Shown here piece by piece: positions 44,455 to 55,774 of a DNA stretch of 64,000 nucleotides (position 1 is the stretch's first letter; each line of letters begins with the position of its first letter). Origin of the DNA: Aspidapion aeneum (taxonomy: Eukaryota; Arthropoda; Insecta; Coleoptera; Brentidae); NCBI GenBank assembly GCA_963576565.1, contig OY755039.1, positions 27,356,602-27,420,601 of the forward strand, read 5' to 3'. Position numbers and translations under genes: made by a program. The notes beneath the pieces were generated by a model. The model was not told where the DNA came from. It was given only the letters and a program-made list of their open reading frames with translations, and searched no databases.

Positions 44455-44497
44455 CTGCCTTCTTTAGCCATTGCTGCGCAGGCTAGAAAGGTAAAAA
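44455..44497 (+). repeat. Family B right terminus, probably of copy B3
   Basis: CTTTAGCCATTGCTGCGCAG and GGCTAGAAAGGTAAAA match the 3' terminal hairpin of B1 and B4. Confidence 0.65.
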
Positions 44498-45029
44498 TTA
44501 AGCTAGCAAACATTTTTAGAGGGAAAACGCTGTCGCTCGATATGAATTCGGGTTCTCAGTGAATAATTCAAAAACAGCCCTTTTAACCCTTTTTGCAGGC
44601 CGAATAAACTTTACTGAATTGGAAATTCTCGAAAAGCGAAATGAATTTAACATCAACAGGTTTGTTGCTCTTCGGTGAATAAATTTGTATATCAAACCAC
44701 GTTGAGTTGTGGGCAAACAGAACTAATAAAACGTATTTAAAATAGAATTAAAATTACCACTGCAAAGGTAGCAGTTTAAAAATGTTGTTATTTTATAAAA
44801 CCAAAAAAAAACAATGTAAAAATTAACATTTTAATTAAGAAAATACAACGTGTTAAAGACACAAATAGGTGTTTTATTTTGCTTAGTTTTCCTTGCACTT
44901 TCATCCTTTAATGTTTAATCTATGTGAAACAGAACAATGAAAATTTCAGAACGCATGCTGACATCTACTGCTAACATACTAGAAATAAAGAAAATTTGGT
45001 TCCCAGCTTTCACAGACTGCAACGTACCA
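44498..45029. other. No gene recognised
   Basis: AT-rich spacer. A minus-strand frame of 66 codons lacks support. Confidence 0.35.
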
Positions 45030-45300
45030 GGAGGGGCTGATTACTATGGAAGTAAATTTTTAATGTTCCACCAACAGAAATTAAAAATTTAAGCTTTTAA
45101 CATTTTAAGAGAAGTGTAAAAACCTACCTTTTAAAACATGCCTTCTTCTCTTTTGATGAGTACCTTAGATAGTGATTTTAATTTCTAAATTATAAATAAT
45201 TAAAAATGTTTGTTCTTACAATGTAATTTTTGTTGTCTTTTTATTAAGTAGCTTTACTCTAAATTAGATTTGTAAGTTTTAATTTAATTAATTTTAGATA
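45030..45300 (+). pseudogene. LINE C-terminal and 3' end fragment
   Basis: PPTEIKNL, a break, then FKRSVKTYLLKHAFFSFDEY (about 45103-45165) is the usual last stretch of CR1/Jockey-like ORF2 proteins (LP..ik....FK...K..LL..afys..Eyl). An AT-rich tail follows. The rest of the element is absent. Confidence 0.6.
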
Positions 45301-45391
45301 AGAATTAAACAAGTTTTCGTGGCTAATCGGGAAAAATAAGTGTTTGTTTCTCTCATATTTCTCCGTGGGTAGCTCGAAAGCTTAACCTCAC

Positions 45392-45417
45392 AGGTGTCCA
45401 AGATCGAATGGACACCT
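45392..45417. other. Perfect 9-bp hairpin
   Basis: AGGTGTCCA, loop AGATCGAA, TGGACACCT. It lies just downstream of the hammerhead-like motif when read on the minus strand and could be part of the same element end. Confidence 0.6.
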
Positions 45418-45427
45418 AATAAGTATT

Positions 45428-45469
45428 GACAGTTAACTGTTTCGTCCTTATTGGACTTCTCAGAACACT
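45428..45469 (-). ncRNA. Hammerhead-ribozyme-like motif, best copy
   Basis: The minus strand reads AGTGTT, CTGAGAA, GTCC-AATAA-GGAC, GAAA, CAG-TTAA-CTG, TC, AATACT. AGTGTT pairs with AATACT (stem I, one G-T wobble), GTCC with GGAC (stem II), CAG with CTG (stem III), and the cleavage triplet is GTC. This is the full type I hammerhead layout. One core base departs from consensus: CTGANGA is CTGAGAA, that is, the sixth base (G8) is A, which should hurt catalysis. The fold and the 20-base match at 32088-32107 suggest a retroelement-borne ribozyme now mutated. Confidence 0.55.
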
Positions 45470-45569
45470 GCTTAACACATTTTTACTACTTTACGATGGT
45501 CTGACTTGTAAAAGCACTTTCTGTAATATTTTACTAATAAATAAACTAAACTACCTTCCCTGCCCCTGC

Positions 45570-46260
45570 CTCTATGCTGCAGTGCATGAAATTCTTAATT
45601 GTTAGCAAAGCATTTCTCGTCATTTCAATCCTTGATGTAATTTCCTGAGGTTGGTGTTTTCGTTCATCCATGTATCAGATATTTGAACTGTGACACTTTC
45701 TCTAGGAGTTTGTTATCGATAGTCAGATTTCCGTAGAAGTTTAAAGTCTGTGCTATAATGATAGATTTAGTTTTCTTAATGTTTATCTTCAGTCTATAAA
45801 TTGATTATGGTGCGTTTTTAGCATTAAGGAGAAATATTGCATAAGACACCCAAACACTCCCATTAATAGTTAGAAGCTTCTCTAAAGAAATACGCAGGTG
45901 GCTTGATTTCTGCCAGCGAAAACCACCTCAATCGTGACTATCCTACGAATAGTAGTGCCAAGTCACTACGCTGCAGCCATGACCTCCAGCCATCCTCACA
46001 TGTTGTTTAATGCGATGTAACAGTTCTTTTTTGAGTTTGGCATCAGGTTTCGCGATAAAGACTGTGTCTCAGCCCCTGTCTTTCTAACCGCCGTGGTTCA
46101 TTTCCTTTCCGCTTACCCAAAACTTTACTTGGAATCTTATTGGTACTCCTTGATACTTGCTCAGGTCAATTTTAGGATTTCTAAGAATATTTTAAGATCC
46201 TGTTGATTGTTAGATGTAATAAAGTTATCATCGATATATCGTAGGTTGTTCAAAAGGTAA
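45570..46260 (-). pseudogene. RTE-like LINE RT fragment, with interruption
   Basis: From the right, LLNNLRYIDDNFI (catalytic block C as YIDD, about 46220-46255) and QQDLK; then, after about 330 unrelated bases, LKINIKKTKSIIIAQ (about 45750-45795) and KLLEKVSQFKYL (about 45685-45720). In an RTE palm these blocks lie about 30 residues apart, so the gap at about 45830-46150 is probably an insertion or rearrangement. Both ends of the element are lost. Confidence 0.65.
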
Positions 46261-46379
46261 TGTAATGCACTATTTACAAATGAAATAAATGCTTATTGGA
46301 TAAATAAATTTAGCCGGCACTATTAGCTACTTAATAAAGTTAGCAATTTTTTTGATGTATTTGGAGCCTATTTTTAGAG

Positions 46380-46600
46380 TGGTTGTTAAGGAAACCTATT
46401 GGTTGCAACCAATAGGGCGCAGAAAAAGAGGGCGTCCTAAACTAGAATGGCAACAGTCAATGAGTCAAAAAAACAATCAAAATCAATGAGTCAAAAAACC
46501 TGAGAGAAGATTGCCAAGATCAAAGGAGGTGGAGACTAGGCGTCGGACAATGTAGAAAAACGTTCTAAACCGATATTGTAGTAGTAATAGTTAAGGACAC
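46380..46600 (+). pseudogene. RTE-like LINE C-terminal fragment
   Basis: GRRKRGRPKLEWQQS (about 46410-46455), then, after a local duplication of AATGAGTCAAAAAA, DRRRWRLGVGQCRKTF-like text (about 46510-46565). A GTAGTAGTAA tail follows at about 46578. This is the basic C-terminus seen in the intact LINE at 5.4 kb, but from another subfamily. Confidence 0.65.
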
Positions 46601-47124
46601 CAAAAAAAATAAACTAAGGTACCGATTCTTAAGCGTGCGGCAAAATGGTACTTTTAAAACTAAACTGCGTACTAAAAAGTCACACTATCCGACTCGTAGA
46701 AAAAAACTTTTTTACAAATTATTTTTTTGTAACCGTGGCTGATCCTAAACTACCCCGAGGCAATCTCTATCATAATCCCGTCCATAAAATCCCCGAAAAG
46801 AAAAAAATCCCGTCTTGCCAGGTTTCAATTAAAAGCAAAAGGCTGGCTAATGGCCACAACATGGCGGGCACGCTTTATATTCACGTAGCTCTTTCGATAA
46901 AATGAACAACCACAACATCAGACCGGTATGCAGGGTTCTGTGACTTAAGAGATGAAAATTGAAACAACTTCTTAAAGCTAGCCAAAATCTGTATCTGTGT
47001 GAGTTTTCTTAACTCTAACCTACAAAACTGACATTTCCAAATATAGTTATTTTAACTAATTAGGTAGGTACATTAACATCCCTTTAGTTAAAAAACCCAG
47101 CTTTTTTGTGTTAGACATACATGA
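46601..47124. other. No gene recognised
   Basis: An 86-codon plus frame at 46645-46905 shows no domain or repeat relation. I do not support it as a gene. Confidence 0.35.
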
Positions 47125-47865
47125 CCCAACTAGCATTTTTTAGTTTTGCAAGTGTGAAAATCTGATAAAGATAAACGTTGTGTCAAGGGTCGTTTATGGT
47201 TAATTTAAGTTAACGATTTCTCAACGTTTACCACAACTACTTACAGTCAAGATGGAATTCGCGACCATATATTGTACCTTCAATTTTAGGGGACAGTTTT
47301 TAGTTGTGAAGACGTCGACTACAAATCGTACCAGTAAACGTGTGTTACTTGCTCGACTCGATGTTAACGTTGACTGTCCGGTTTGATGTTGTCGTGAAGG
47401 CAACTTTACCCGCAATGTTGTTTGGAAGTATAAAATTTACAATTGAAGCAGTAAAAAATTTAAAAAAAAAGAATTTTTATTTTTTAGGGGAAAATCAATT
47501 GATGTACGCATAAATAAACACTTCTTGAAAATTTTTAGAACATTTTTATCTAAAATTACAAAAAATAAAAGACCTTTCGTTTGGAAATCGCAGCAGAGAA
47601 TTATTTTTAACTACGATTTGTTTATAGTAAAATAACTTGCTTATTTCTTGTTAGATTAGTTGTCTGGCTTTATATTATCATTTCAGTAAAAATTTTGACC
47701 CAACTGACTATGAAAACTTGAAAACTATTACTATAATTACCTTTACAACGTTGACTAAACCAAAAAATTATGCACCAAATTGGTGCAAAAACGTTTAAAA
47801 CAAACGTTGCGACCCAACGTTAGCAAGCGATACATAGTTGATTCGTCGATAAAATGCTAGTTGGG
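47125..47865. mobile_element. 741-bp TIR element, CCCAACTAGCATTTT ends
   Basis: CCCAACTAGCATTTT at 47125-47139 and AAAATGCTAGTTGGG at 47851-47865. The interior is non-coding and contains AACGTT-rich words. It stops exactly where the next foldback begins. The superfamily is not determined. Confidence 0.65.
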
Positions 47866-47866
47866 G

Positions 47867-48514
47867 ATATACAAGGTGATAATTTAAAAAGGATCCACCT
47901 GGATTTTCTCGAAAATTATCAGGAAATTAAAAACACCCCGCAACACGTCGATTTTGTTTGCAAGGGGGACACTTTTTGGCTATCTTGAAATTTCTGTAGC
48001 ACGAACCCCCTTCGAGGGGTATACTTTACCCCTATATTTTTAATAGGGAAAGTGGGTCTAGTGCTACCTCGTTTTGAAGGCCTTTTGAATGTCCTTACAA
48101 CCGTGTAAAAATTTCAGAAATCTATCCATTAGTTTTTAAAATAAATTCCTTTAAACTGTCAAATTTAAGATAAAATAAAAATTTAATTAGATTTTTATAT
48201 TTTTCGGATTTAATTTTTATTTTATCATTCCACATTGAATTTGGAAATTTGAAAGCAAATATCTTAAAAACTAATCGATGGATTTTCGAAATTTTTACAA
48301 GGTTGTATTGTAAAGATATTCAAGAGAGCTTCAACACAAGGTATCACTAGACCCACTTTGCCTATTCAAAATTTAGGGGTAAAGTATACCCCTCGAAGGG
48401 GGTTTGTGCTACAAAAATTTTAAGATAGCCAAAAAGTTTCCCCCTTGCAAACAAAATCGACGTGTTTCGGTGTGGATCCAGGTGGATTCTTTTTAATTTG
48501 TCACCTTGTATATA
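47867..48514. mobile_element. 648-bp foldback, TATACAAGGTG ends
   Basis: Almost the whole element is palindromic. Left-arm blocks TATACAAGGTGA, GGATCCACCTGGATT, TCGATTTTGTTTGCAAGGGG, GAACCCCCTTCGAGGGGTAT and AGGGAAAGTGGGTCTAGTG return inverted in the right arm in mirror order. The centre is about 80 bp. Relatives of single arms appear near 8190 and 15282. No protein is encoded. Confidence 0.85.
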
Positions 48515-49167
48515 TTTAATGTGCATATTTATTAGCATTATTCTGCAGTGATATAAAATCTTGGACATAAAACAAAAACTAAATTTTTACTATAAGACAA
48601 ATAGGAATGATTTTCTAACAAAATCAATACAAGCATCTTTTTTTCCCAATACTGCATATTTTGTTAGGATAGTACATGTTTTGCTCATTGCTTTTTCTTT
48701 CTTTTTTCCTTCTTTTTTATTCTCGTCATTCTTCACGTCAGTTATTACACGTTCTCCTCATTTTTCGGAGTTTATGTGGTGGAACTGTTCAAGAATTGAT
48801 TAAAATTTCATACTGTTAATTTTGTGTATGATATTTTCTACCATATTTTTTTTAGTTAAAAAATTATATATTAAACTCAAAATTATAAGGAAACCATATT
48901 GCTTAAAACTAATTTCTAATATGATTTGTCCGCCATTTGACTAAAAATCACACCATCCTTGCAACTGTAAAATAAACTTCGTTGCAATCATGGATGTTCT
49001 TTAAAAAAATTAATCTGTCAAAATCTTTTTTTCTAGATTATAAAGAAAATAAACACAACGAAAACTCAAAAAAGTACTCAATAAAAATAGGCCAGCGAAA
49101 ACAATAACAGCATAAACACAACGGGAAATATAACGTTAAGTTTCTTGAATATTTTAATAGTCAGTGT
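48515..49167. other. No gene recognised
   Basis: AT-rich spacer. The 80-codon frame at 48561-48803 is not supported. Confidence 0.35.
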
Positions 49168-50165
49168 TAATGTATACCTGGGACAAATTATTAAACTAAA
49201 AAAAGAAAACCAAACAGCTGAAATCAAGAGACGAGTAAGATTGCCTTGGGCAGCATTCGGTAAATTAAGCTAGAGACCCTGTATGTATGACATATTTTTA
49301 CTAAAGCGACAAACTCATCAGTCACTAAAATTAAAATTTTTTGTTATGTTATTTTCTTGCCAAGTTCATCGGCGATGCACTAAAATTATTTAAATTGTTA
49401 CCGGTGAGTGACATCAATCATCATGCAACATATAAACAAACATGTTTGTCGGTCACCCCCTATAAAGGTTTTGTTATAAAACGTTTATTTTTATTTTCCA
49501 ACGCTATGAATTAACAGAATGTGCGTCTCATTCTCAACATCGTTAGAGCATAGAGGACCGATATTTTCATTCCTTGATATTGACTTAAATAAATTTGACT
49601 TTGAAGAGTTTGTCGCGTCTCTATATCTTTGAAATATGTCATACATACACGGTCTTTAAATTAAGCTGCATATTAAAAATTAAAAAATATCCTCAGTACT
49701 TCAAAACGAAAGTGTATAACCAATGTATCCTTCCTGTACTTACCTCTGGATCCCAGACCTGAACACTTACAAAATTATACATGGATAAGGCCAGAGATCA
49801 ATGGAAAGACAAATGTTATACATGTAAAGGTAACAGATAGAAAAAGGAGTAAATGGATAAGAAATAAAACAAAATTAAAGGATGTCAGAGGAGAAGTAGC
49901 AAAATTAAAATTAAAATTTGCCAGTCATAATATCAGACAGAAAGACGATCGATGGAACAAATGTATTGTAAACTGGAGACCTTGGGAAAATAAAAGAAGT
50001 AGGGGAACACCCAAACGAGATGGACCGACGATTTGAAGTAACATGCGGGAACTAGATGGATGAACACGGCTACAGACAGGGAAGAGTAGAAGATATTGGG
50101 GGAGGCCTAAGTCCAAATATGGATCGAAGAACGCCAAATAGAAAGATGGATAGATAGATTCGCTG
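49168..50165 (+). pseudogene. RTE-like LINE relic, family 2, copy iii, interrupted
   Basis: Matches copy ii from YLGQIIKLKKENQTAE (49170-49225) through AAFGKLS, then, beyond a 388-bp insertion, CILPVLTSGSQT (about 49725-49760), KLKFASHNIRQKDDRWNKCI (about 49905-49965) and NWRPWENKRSRGT. A (GATA)-like tail ends near 50160. Frames are broken by many indels. Confidence 0.85.
49271..49658. mobile_element. hAT-like MITE with 8-bp target duplication
   Basis: 388 bp. The ends TAGAGACCCTGTATGTATGA and TCATACATACACGGTCTTTA are inverted with two mismatches and continue inward. AATTAAGC flanks both sides (49263-49270, 49659-49666). The empty site can be read in the sister LINE at about 18446-18456. An 8-bp duplication and a TAGAG start point to hAT. 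Non-coding. Confidence 0.9.
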
Positions 50166-50695
50166 TGCAGCGGTTCGAAATGCAGTCGCTTTTTAGACAA
50201 AACGTATAAAAATAAAGCCCATTTACCAAGTTTTCCGTCAAATTATTCGTTGATTCTGGAACGAGGCTTTCGAAGAGAGATTAAGAAGATAAAGTGGATC
50301 CATAGAGTGGCGATTATAAGGATTTTACCCTGAAATGTTTTCTTTGTGATTGCGGCTTAGAGAGCGCGGAATGTTTCTATTATTTGGATTCTTTAAAAGT
50401 AAAAGTAAATAAAGTTTGAAAGAGGGTTCGAACTCTCTAATCCCAACATAAGAACGTTTTAAGGCAAGTTATTGCAGTAGCCGAGTTAGTTATTAAAAAC
50501 ATATTGAAAATTCCGAAATAAGGATAGGAGTAATAAGGCAACACATTTATTTAAATAGTGCTAGACCATAACGCGGCTGGGACAAATGAGTTATAGGAAC
50601 AAGCTTTCATAGGATAGTCCCTTATTTTTAATGCCACTTTTAAAAGTTTAATCATTAGGTTGGCGTATGAGGCGGAGAATCATATCATAGAACAC
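50166..50695. other. No gene recognised
   Basis: Contains AGAGGGTTCGAACTCTCT at 50421-50438, which looks like a tRNA T-arm but has no tRNA around it. Confidence 0.4.
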
Positions 50696-51231
50696 CACAC
50701 AGAAAAAAAGAAGTTCTTCAGTTAAGAAAAGTAGTTTTCTTGAAAAAATTATCTTGACCCAAAAGCAAAAGTCTCCGAACAAATTGTTTTCTCTTCATCT
50801 AAGCAAACCGCTTGTTTTGGGAAAAAAATGATTGTCTTGGTAAATTGTTTTGGTTTAAAACAAACTGCCTTTCGCGAAGAAAAAGTGGTTTTGAAGCAAG
50901 ATATAAAATGTCTTACTAATATCTTCTTAACACAAATAAAGCTTTACTTTGCGTCAAGACTTTTAATTTTTTAACTCAAAATATCCGGCATCTCAAAACG
51001 AAAATGGCAATCTATTCCATAATACTAGAAAACACAAAACAAGAAGGTTGCCGCTTCCATTCAAAACAAATCAATTTTCTTGGATAAAGGCAACTTTTAT
51101 TTTCAACGGAAACCAGCAGTTCAAGAGAATAGTTTTTTTTGTTAAGAAAATATCGTCTTCGTGCATAGGAAAGCAGATTTTTTCTTGGATCAAAGCAATT
51201 TGCATTGACTGAAGACATTTTTTTTTCTGTG
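50696..51231. mobile_element. MITE with CACAGAAAAAAA ends
   Basis: Ends CACACAGAAAAAAAG and ATTTTTTTTTCTGTG are inverted. The interior has repeated words such as AAGCAATTTGC, TTTCTTGGAT and AAATTGTTTTGG, and resembles the elements at 25.8 and 52.3 kb in plan, though the ends differ by a few bases. It is probably a sister family. Confidence 0.6.
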
Positions 51232-52283
51232 CAGAATAAAATAAGGGGCAAAAGAGATGACTCAACTCAATCTATCTCCCTCTGCTTACAGTACTTTTGT
51301 TTTACTGGGTGGTCTTCATTTTTAGCAAATTTACCATGAACAAAAGTTTAATATTACAAGAAAACACGGTACTCGTCTGGTACGTTTAACGAAATCGACC
51401 CCAGCCCATTCATAATTCACACCCTTCTATTGGGCTTTTATTGTTATCGCTGGGCTCAAACAGGATGACTAGGCACGCTTCATACACATTCTAAAATTAA
51501 AAAAGAAACAATGGCGTATCATTAACACATTTTTAATTTTTTAATAAAACTGTGTGGAATTTTGAAGATATAACGAATGGTTTTGGATTTTATATTTTTT
51601 TAGGTTTCTAGATTCGTACGCACCTACCTAATGAAATAGGTACCTTTTTAATATAATAAGTATAAAAGTTTTGAAAACGTATTTATTTTGAAGAAAAATA
51701 AGGTATGACATTTTCCAGCAAAAAAAGGCTTACGACAAGTAAAATATAAAATTAATACCTAATAATGTGAACTAAAAAACTAAAGCACGCCACTGGACAG
51801 AGAAAGATAGCGGTAATACAAGCCTTTTCTTTTGCCCCTCATTTTACTCTGGCCGGACAATAGGTAAAGTGTCTCAATTTGAAAATGCCACTGGCTTGCG
51901 AGCAGAGCACTTATACTAGGCAGACCTATGACCCTTTAGGGCTAAACCTTAGCAACTCAGCATTCGTTTTATGCATGAGGTTTGCCTTAAGACCCGTCTG
52001 GTGCCGTTATAGCAGGCGCAATGTGTCAAAGTCAAGGTCTTTGGTAAAAGCCTGCACCCTCTAGTTGCATTTTCAAATGGATAGACTGTTCCTATTATAT
52101 TAGACCACTAGCAAGAAAGTGGAAAAAGTCTTTCAAACGTCAATTTATATAAGTTTTGTCGCTGGATTTCTGTCTAAATTTTTATTAAACTTATTATTTT
52201 TGACTAAGATCAATTAATTTATAAATATTCAAGTTTTGTCCATTTAGGATTTTTAATAAAATAACTATAAAACAATAATCATG
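51232..52283. other. No gene; weak inverted ends at 51.87-52.08 kb
   Basis: CAATTTGAAAATGCCACTGG at 51875 and TTGCATTTTCAAATGG at 52064-52079 form a weak inverted pair around about 170 bp. A 61-codon frame lies across it. Otherwise nothing is seen. Confidence 0.35.
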
Positions 52284-52689
52284 CACGGTAAATTTTTTTG
52301 TCTACAATGGAAACACGTTTTTTTCTTGAATACATTGTTTTACCTTAAAACAATTTGTTTTGAATTAAAATATTTCTTTTTAGTTCAACGCAACGTTTTT
52401 TCTTGAAATGCGACTTTATTTTCCTTCTTTAATTATTTTGTTTCAGTAAATTCCATTTTGTAACTAAGCAAATTTTCTTCATATAAGTAATATTTTGCTT
52501 TCAAAGAAAACGGTGCCTTACATTAATTCTGTTCTAATTTATAATAAAACAATTTCTATTTCACATTAAAATAATAGGCAAGACTTTTTTTGTGCTATAT
52601 CAAGAATATATTTTTTTCGTGAATAGGAAAGCACAAATTATTTTACTTCAAAGCAATTTGCTTTGACCTAAGAGAATTTTTTTACCGTG
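52284..52689. mobile_element. MITE with CACGG ends, copy 2
   Basis: Same element as 25786-26193 in the same orientation. Starts CACGGTAAATTTTTTTGTCT and ends GAGAATTTTTTTACCGTG. AAAACGGTGCCTTA and TTCACATTAAAATAA are shared. Non-coding. Confidence 0.85.
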
Positions 52690-52954
52690 TGTAAAACACT
52701 TCTAAATACCATAAACAAGTATTTTTTTCAAACATTTTATATTACTTTGGTCAAACGGGTTGCTCCCTCTGAAATGTTGAAAGGGGCTGATATAATCAAG
52801 ATGACGGCCAACAAGGCGCCAAAATGTTAAATTGACGACGTAAAGCTCCACTTGATACATGTGTGCATTGCTGCAAAAAAACAATAATATCATATTGGTT
52901 TTTTCTTTATATAATAAGCGCCTAAAAGCGCCCAGGCCCCAGAAAATCTGCAAT
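52690..52954. other. No gene recognised
   Basis: Short spacer. The 83-codon minus frame here is not supported. Confidence 0.35.
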
Positions 52955-53340
52955 ATTTAAATTTTTTAAGTTTTCTCAAAAAACTAAACTTCTGAGGAAA
53001 AATATTATTTTTTATTGTAGATAATAAAATTCCATAACAAATTCTCCAATGGCGTTTGTTAGTTAAGGCAATATAAAAAAGTTTAAAAAAAAGCCCTACA
53101 TGAAAAAAATTGTATCAAATTGTATTTTAGATAACAAAATTTCCTTTTCATACGACCGGCGACCACAAACGAAAATGATGGATCCACACGATTTGCATCC
53201 TCAGAAAACTTAAAATTTATAAAAATTACCAAAACAGCACTTTTATAAAAATTTCTTAAAAACTAAGATCAGTAAGATAGGTAGGAAAAAATTGTTTGCT
53301 AAGTTTTCAGAAAAAATAGATTAAACATGTAACGGAATTG
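52955..53340 (+). repeat. Solitary diverged unit of the 61-63 kb repeat
   Basis: TTTTCTCAAAAAACTAAACT, GAGGAAAAATATTA, TTATTGTAGATAATAAAATT and AAATTTCCTTTTCATACGA follow, in order, the unit that builds the arms of the foldback at 61.0-63.8 kb. A single unit here shows that the sequence is dispersed as well as arrayed. Confidence 0.6.
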
Positions 53341-55072
53341 ATTATTTTGGTTATTTTTGAACATTTATTTTTATAAGCAAGCCCCTATAGTCTTAAGGGC
53401 GACGTAAACACAACAACAAGTGTAGTTTTTTTGAAAATTATAAGAGAATCCCAATTTACGGATGCCACTACAGAGATACTTCTTTCTCGTAACTAAGACA
53501 TCGTTAGAAAGGGAATATTGTTCTTCAAAAAAAAGTTTTTTTTTGGTATAACGGTTAGTTTTTACTATACACAAAAAATCCAGGTTTTTTTTAGTTAAGG
53601 GGGGTTTTCTCGGGTCCTGTCGACATTTCGTAAAGGGCAACCGATATATTCGGTTTCAGCAGGGTCGAAATAGGGGGAAATGACCATTTTCCGAAAAGTA
53701 ATAGGAAATACTTTTACACCGACATATTTTTTTGCCTTGACTATTATTAAGTTACTAAAAAATTGTATACTATCTGCAAAATAATTTTTAGTTGTTCGTG
53801 CAGTATCATTAAATATAATATATAAAATTTTTAAATGGTAAAAAGTTTCACACGGTTTTCCTTTTATAAAAAATTTCATTAATCGGCCAAATTCTCAACA
53901 ACAAAAAGACCCTCTATTTCATGTGTGTTGAAAAAATCAAATTTCCTATAAACACGCGAAAACCCAATCGTGCCAAATTGGGTTACATCAAAATAAAGGG
54001 GCCAAAAAATAGCTCTTTGTACCAAAAGAAATAAGATTTTAGGAGGTTTTTCCAATAAAATGTCTTTAAATTTTAAGTTTAGTGAGAAGTTCTATTAAAT
54101 AAGGCATATTGTCGACCTAAAGTGCAAATGGCCTAACTTCACTTTTTGCCTAAAACGTTTTTTTAGAATTTTGAGCAGTGCCGGCTGATGACGTTATAAA
54201 TTGGGGGGGCAGAAATTTATATTGCATGGAAAAGGAGATAAAAAAACTTACCTAAGCAATTTTATTTTAACATTTTACAAACAAGCTATTTGTTTATAGA
54301 TAAAGTCTATTCGGCCTTCTTTTACATGCGCAAAGTGCTCGAATTAGCACCAGTTTCAGACTAATCATGGCCCTGTAGAGCAACCTCAAAAATCCACAGA
54401 ATTTTAAACAGTCTATGTAGGCACTATTCAATTGGCACCTAATATCAGTCTTGCCTAGCATAGAAAATTCTATGTGGTTATTTAACTAACTAGCAATTAC
54501 TTTGTGTCTTTAACTTTTCACTAAAGTGCTAGATATCATACATTCCCTTTGCCACCCCCACGCAGGATCACTTCATGGATTGTTCATAATAAGACAAATA
54601 AAGCAAAAAAAAGAATTTCGTTTTTCACAACCGCACAACCAGTTTTCAGCATCGTATAATTTTTTATTACTTGCACTAAAATATTGGTTAATTTTTAGGA
54701 TTTTTATGTCCGGTCTATGTGGCCCTAAAGATTTTATTTGTAATCGAAGTTAATATGTCAACGTATTTAAATTTGCAGAGTGAATTATATAATCGACGGT
54801 ATTTATTTCTCTTATGAAAACAAACAAAAACAAAAACACTGGACACGCGACCGGCAAGGCTCTTAACTACTGACCCTGCGTACCCCAAATCAGAAAAAAC
54901 TTATACGCCTTCACTAAAAATAGAACCGGCAACACGTAGGAGGGGCAACGAACGGTTTGGCGCGATAAATATTACCGACGTCAAGTAAAACAAACATTAT
55001 TTTCGCCCCCGCGCGAGAACAGCCACCTATACATCGAGGGGTGGCTCGGTATTTCCTTTTGGTGTACAGGTT
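53341..55072. other. No gene recognised
   Basis: Two minus frames (53371-53640, 53595-53879) have no domain. CAGTGCCGGCTGATGACG at 54177 followed by a G run resembles a single MITE end, but no partner was found. Confidence 0.35.
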
Positions 55073-55205
55073 AGGCGAAATACCAGGAAATACTTGGGAA
55101 GTACTAGGAAATATACTAGAAAATACCGGGAAGTGCTTGGGAAATACTAGGAAATACCATTGAAATTTGAGGAAATACTGGGAAATACCAGGAAATACCG
55201 TAGGT
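55073..55205 (+). repeat. GGAAATAC tandem repeat
   Basis: At least nine imperfect units of GGAAATAC plus 1-11 bases (for example ACTAGGAAATACC, ACCAGGAAATAC). A degenerate minisatellite; no coding sense. Confidence 0.8.
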
Positions 55206-55348
55206 ATTATATTTATATATTATTAAATCGGCGATTGAGCGGTAAAATTGAAACGTAAGTTTTTACACTTTACAAAAGTTAAAATCTTATAGCCAGGTAA
55301 CTACATTTTGAAAGTGGTGTGTAGATAGGTTTGTGTTTTCTAAAAATA

Positions 55349-55730
55349 AATAAATGGATCCATGACGGATCTGGTACCTTCCTAGCTAGCCTATTAGTGC
55401 AAGTGAAGCTATGATAATCAGCCTTGAAAACACTTTTTTGTAAATATCTCGGAAACTAATGCCTTTACGAAGTTTTTGGTTATAACACAAATTATTGGGC
55501 AAAATGTAGTCTACTATATTCTAAAAACCGCATATTGATGCGATGCTCCGTTAAAAAGTTAGCATTTTTTAAATTGTTTAATTGTTAAAAAACTGTCATT
55601 AGCATCAATTTTTTTTCAATTTTCACCAAAAACTAATCAGCTCGTTAGAGTGTCGAACACTATTTTACCTGAAAACAACTTTATGAAAATCGGTTTAGTG
55701 GTTTAGGAGCTATCGTGTTACGGGCAGAAA

Positions 55731-55774
<44 letters not shown>

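Noticed and set aside
45830..46150. Possible separate coding block (KIDLSKYQGVPIRF and GKEMNHGG on the minus strand)
   Set aside because: The frames are broken and I cannot match the text to a family; it is probably an insert within the LINE relic.
50421..50438. tRNA-like T-arm AGAGGGTTCGAACTCTCT
   Set aside because: No acceptor stem, D-arm or anticodon arm can be drawn around it.
51875..52079. Weak inverted pair TTTGAAAATGC/GCATTTTCAAA as a MITE
   Set aside because: Only about 15-20 imperfect bases pair, and no second copy or target duplication was found.
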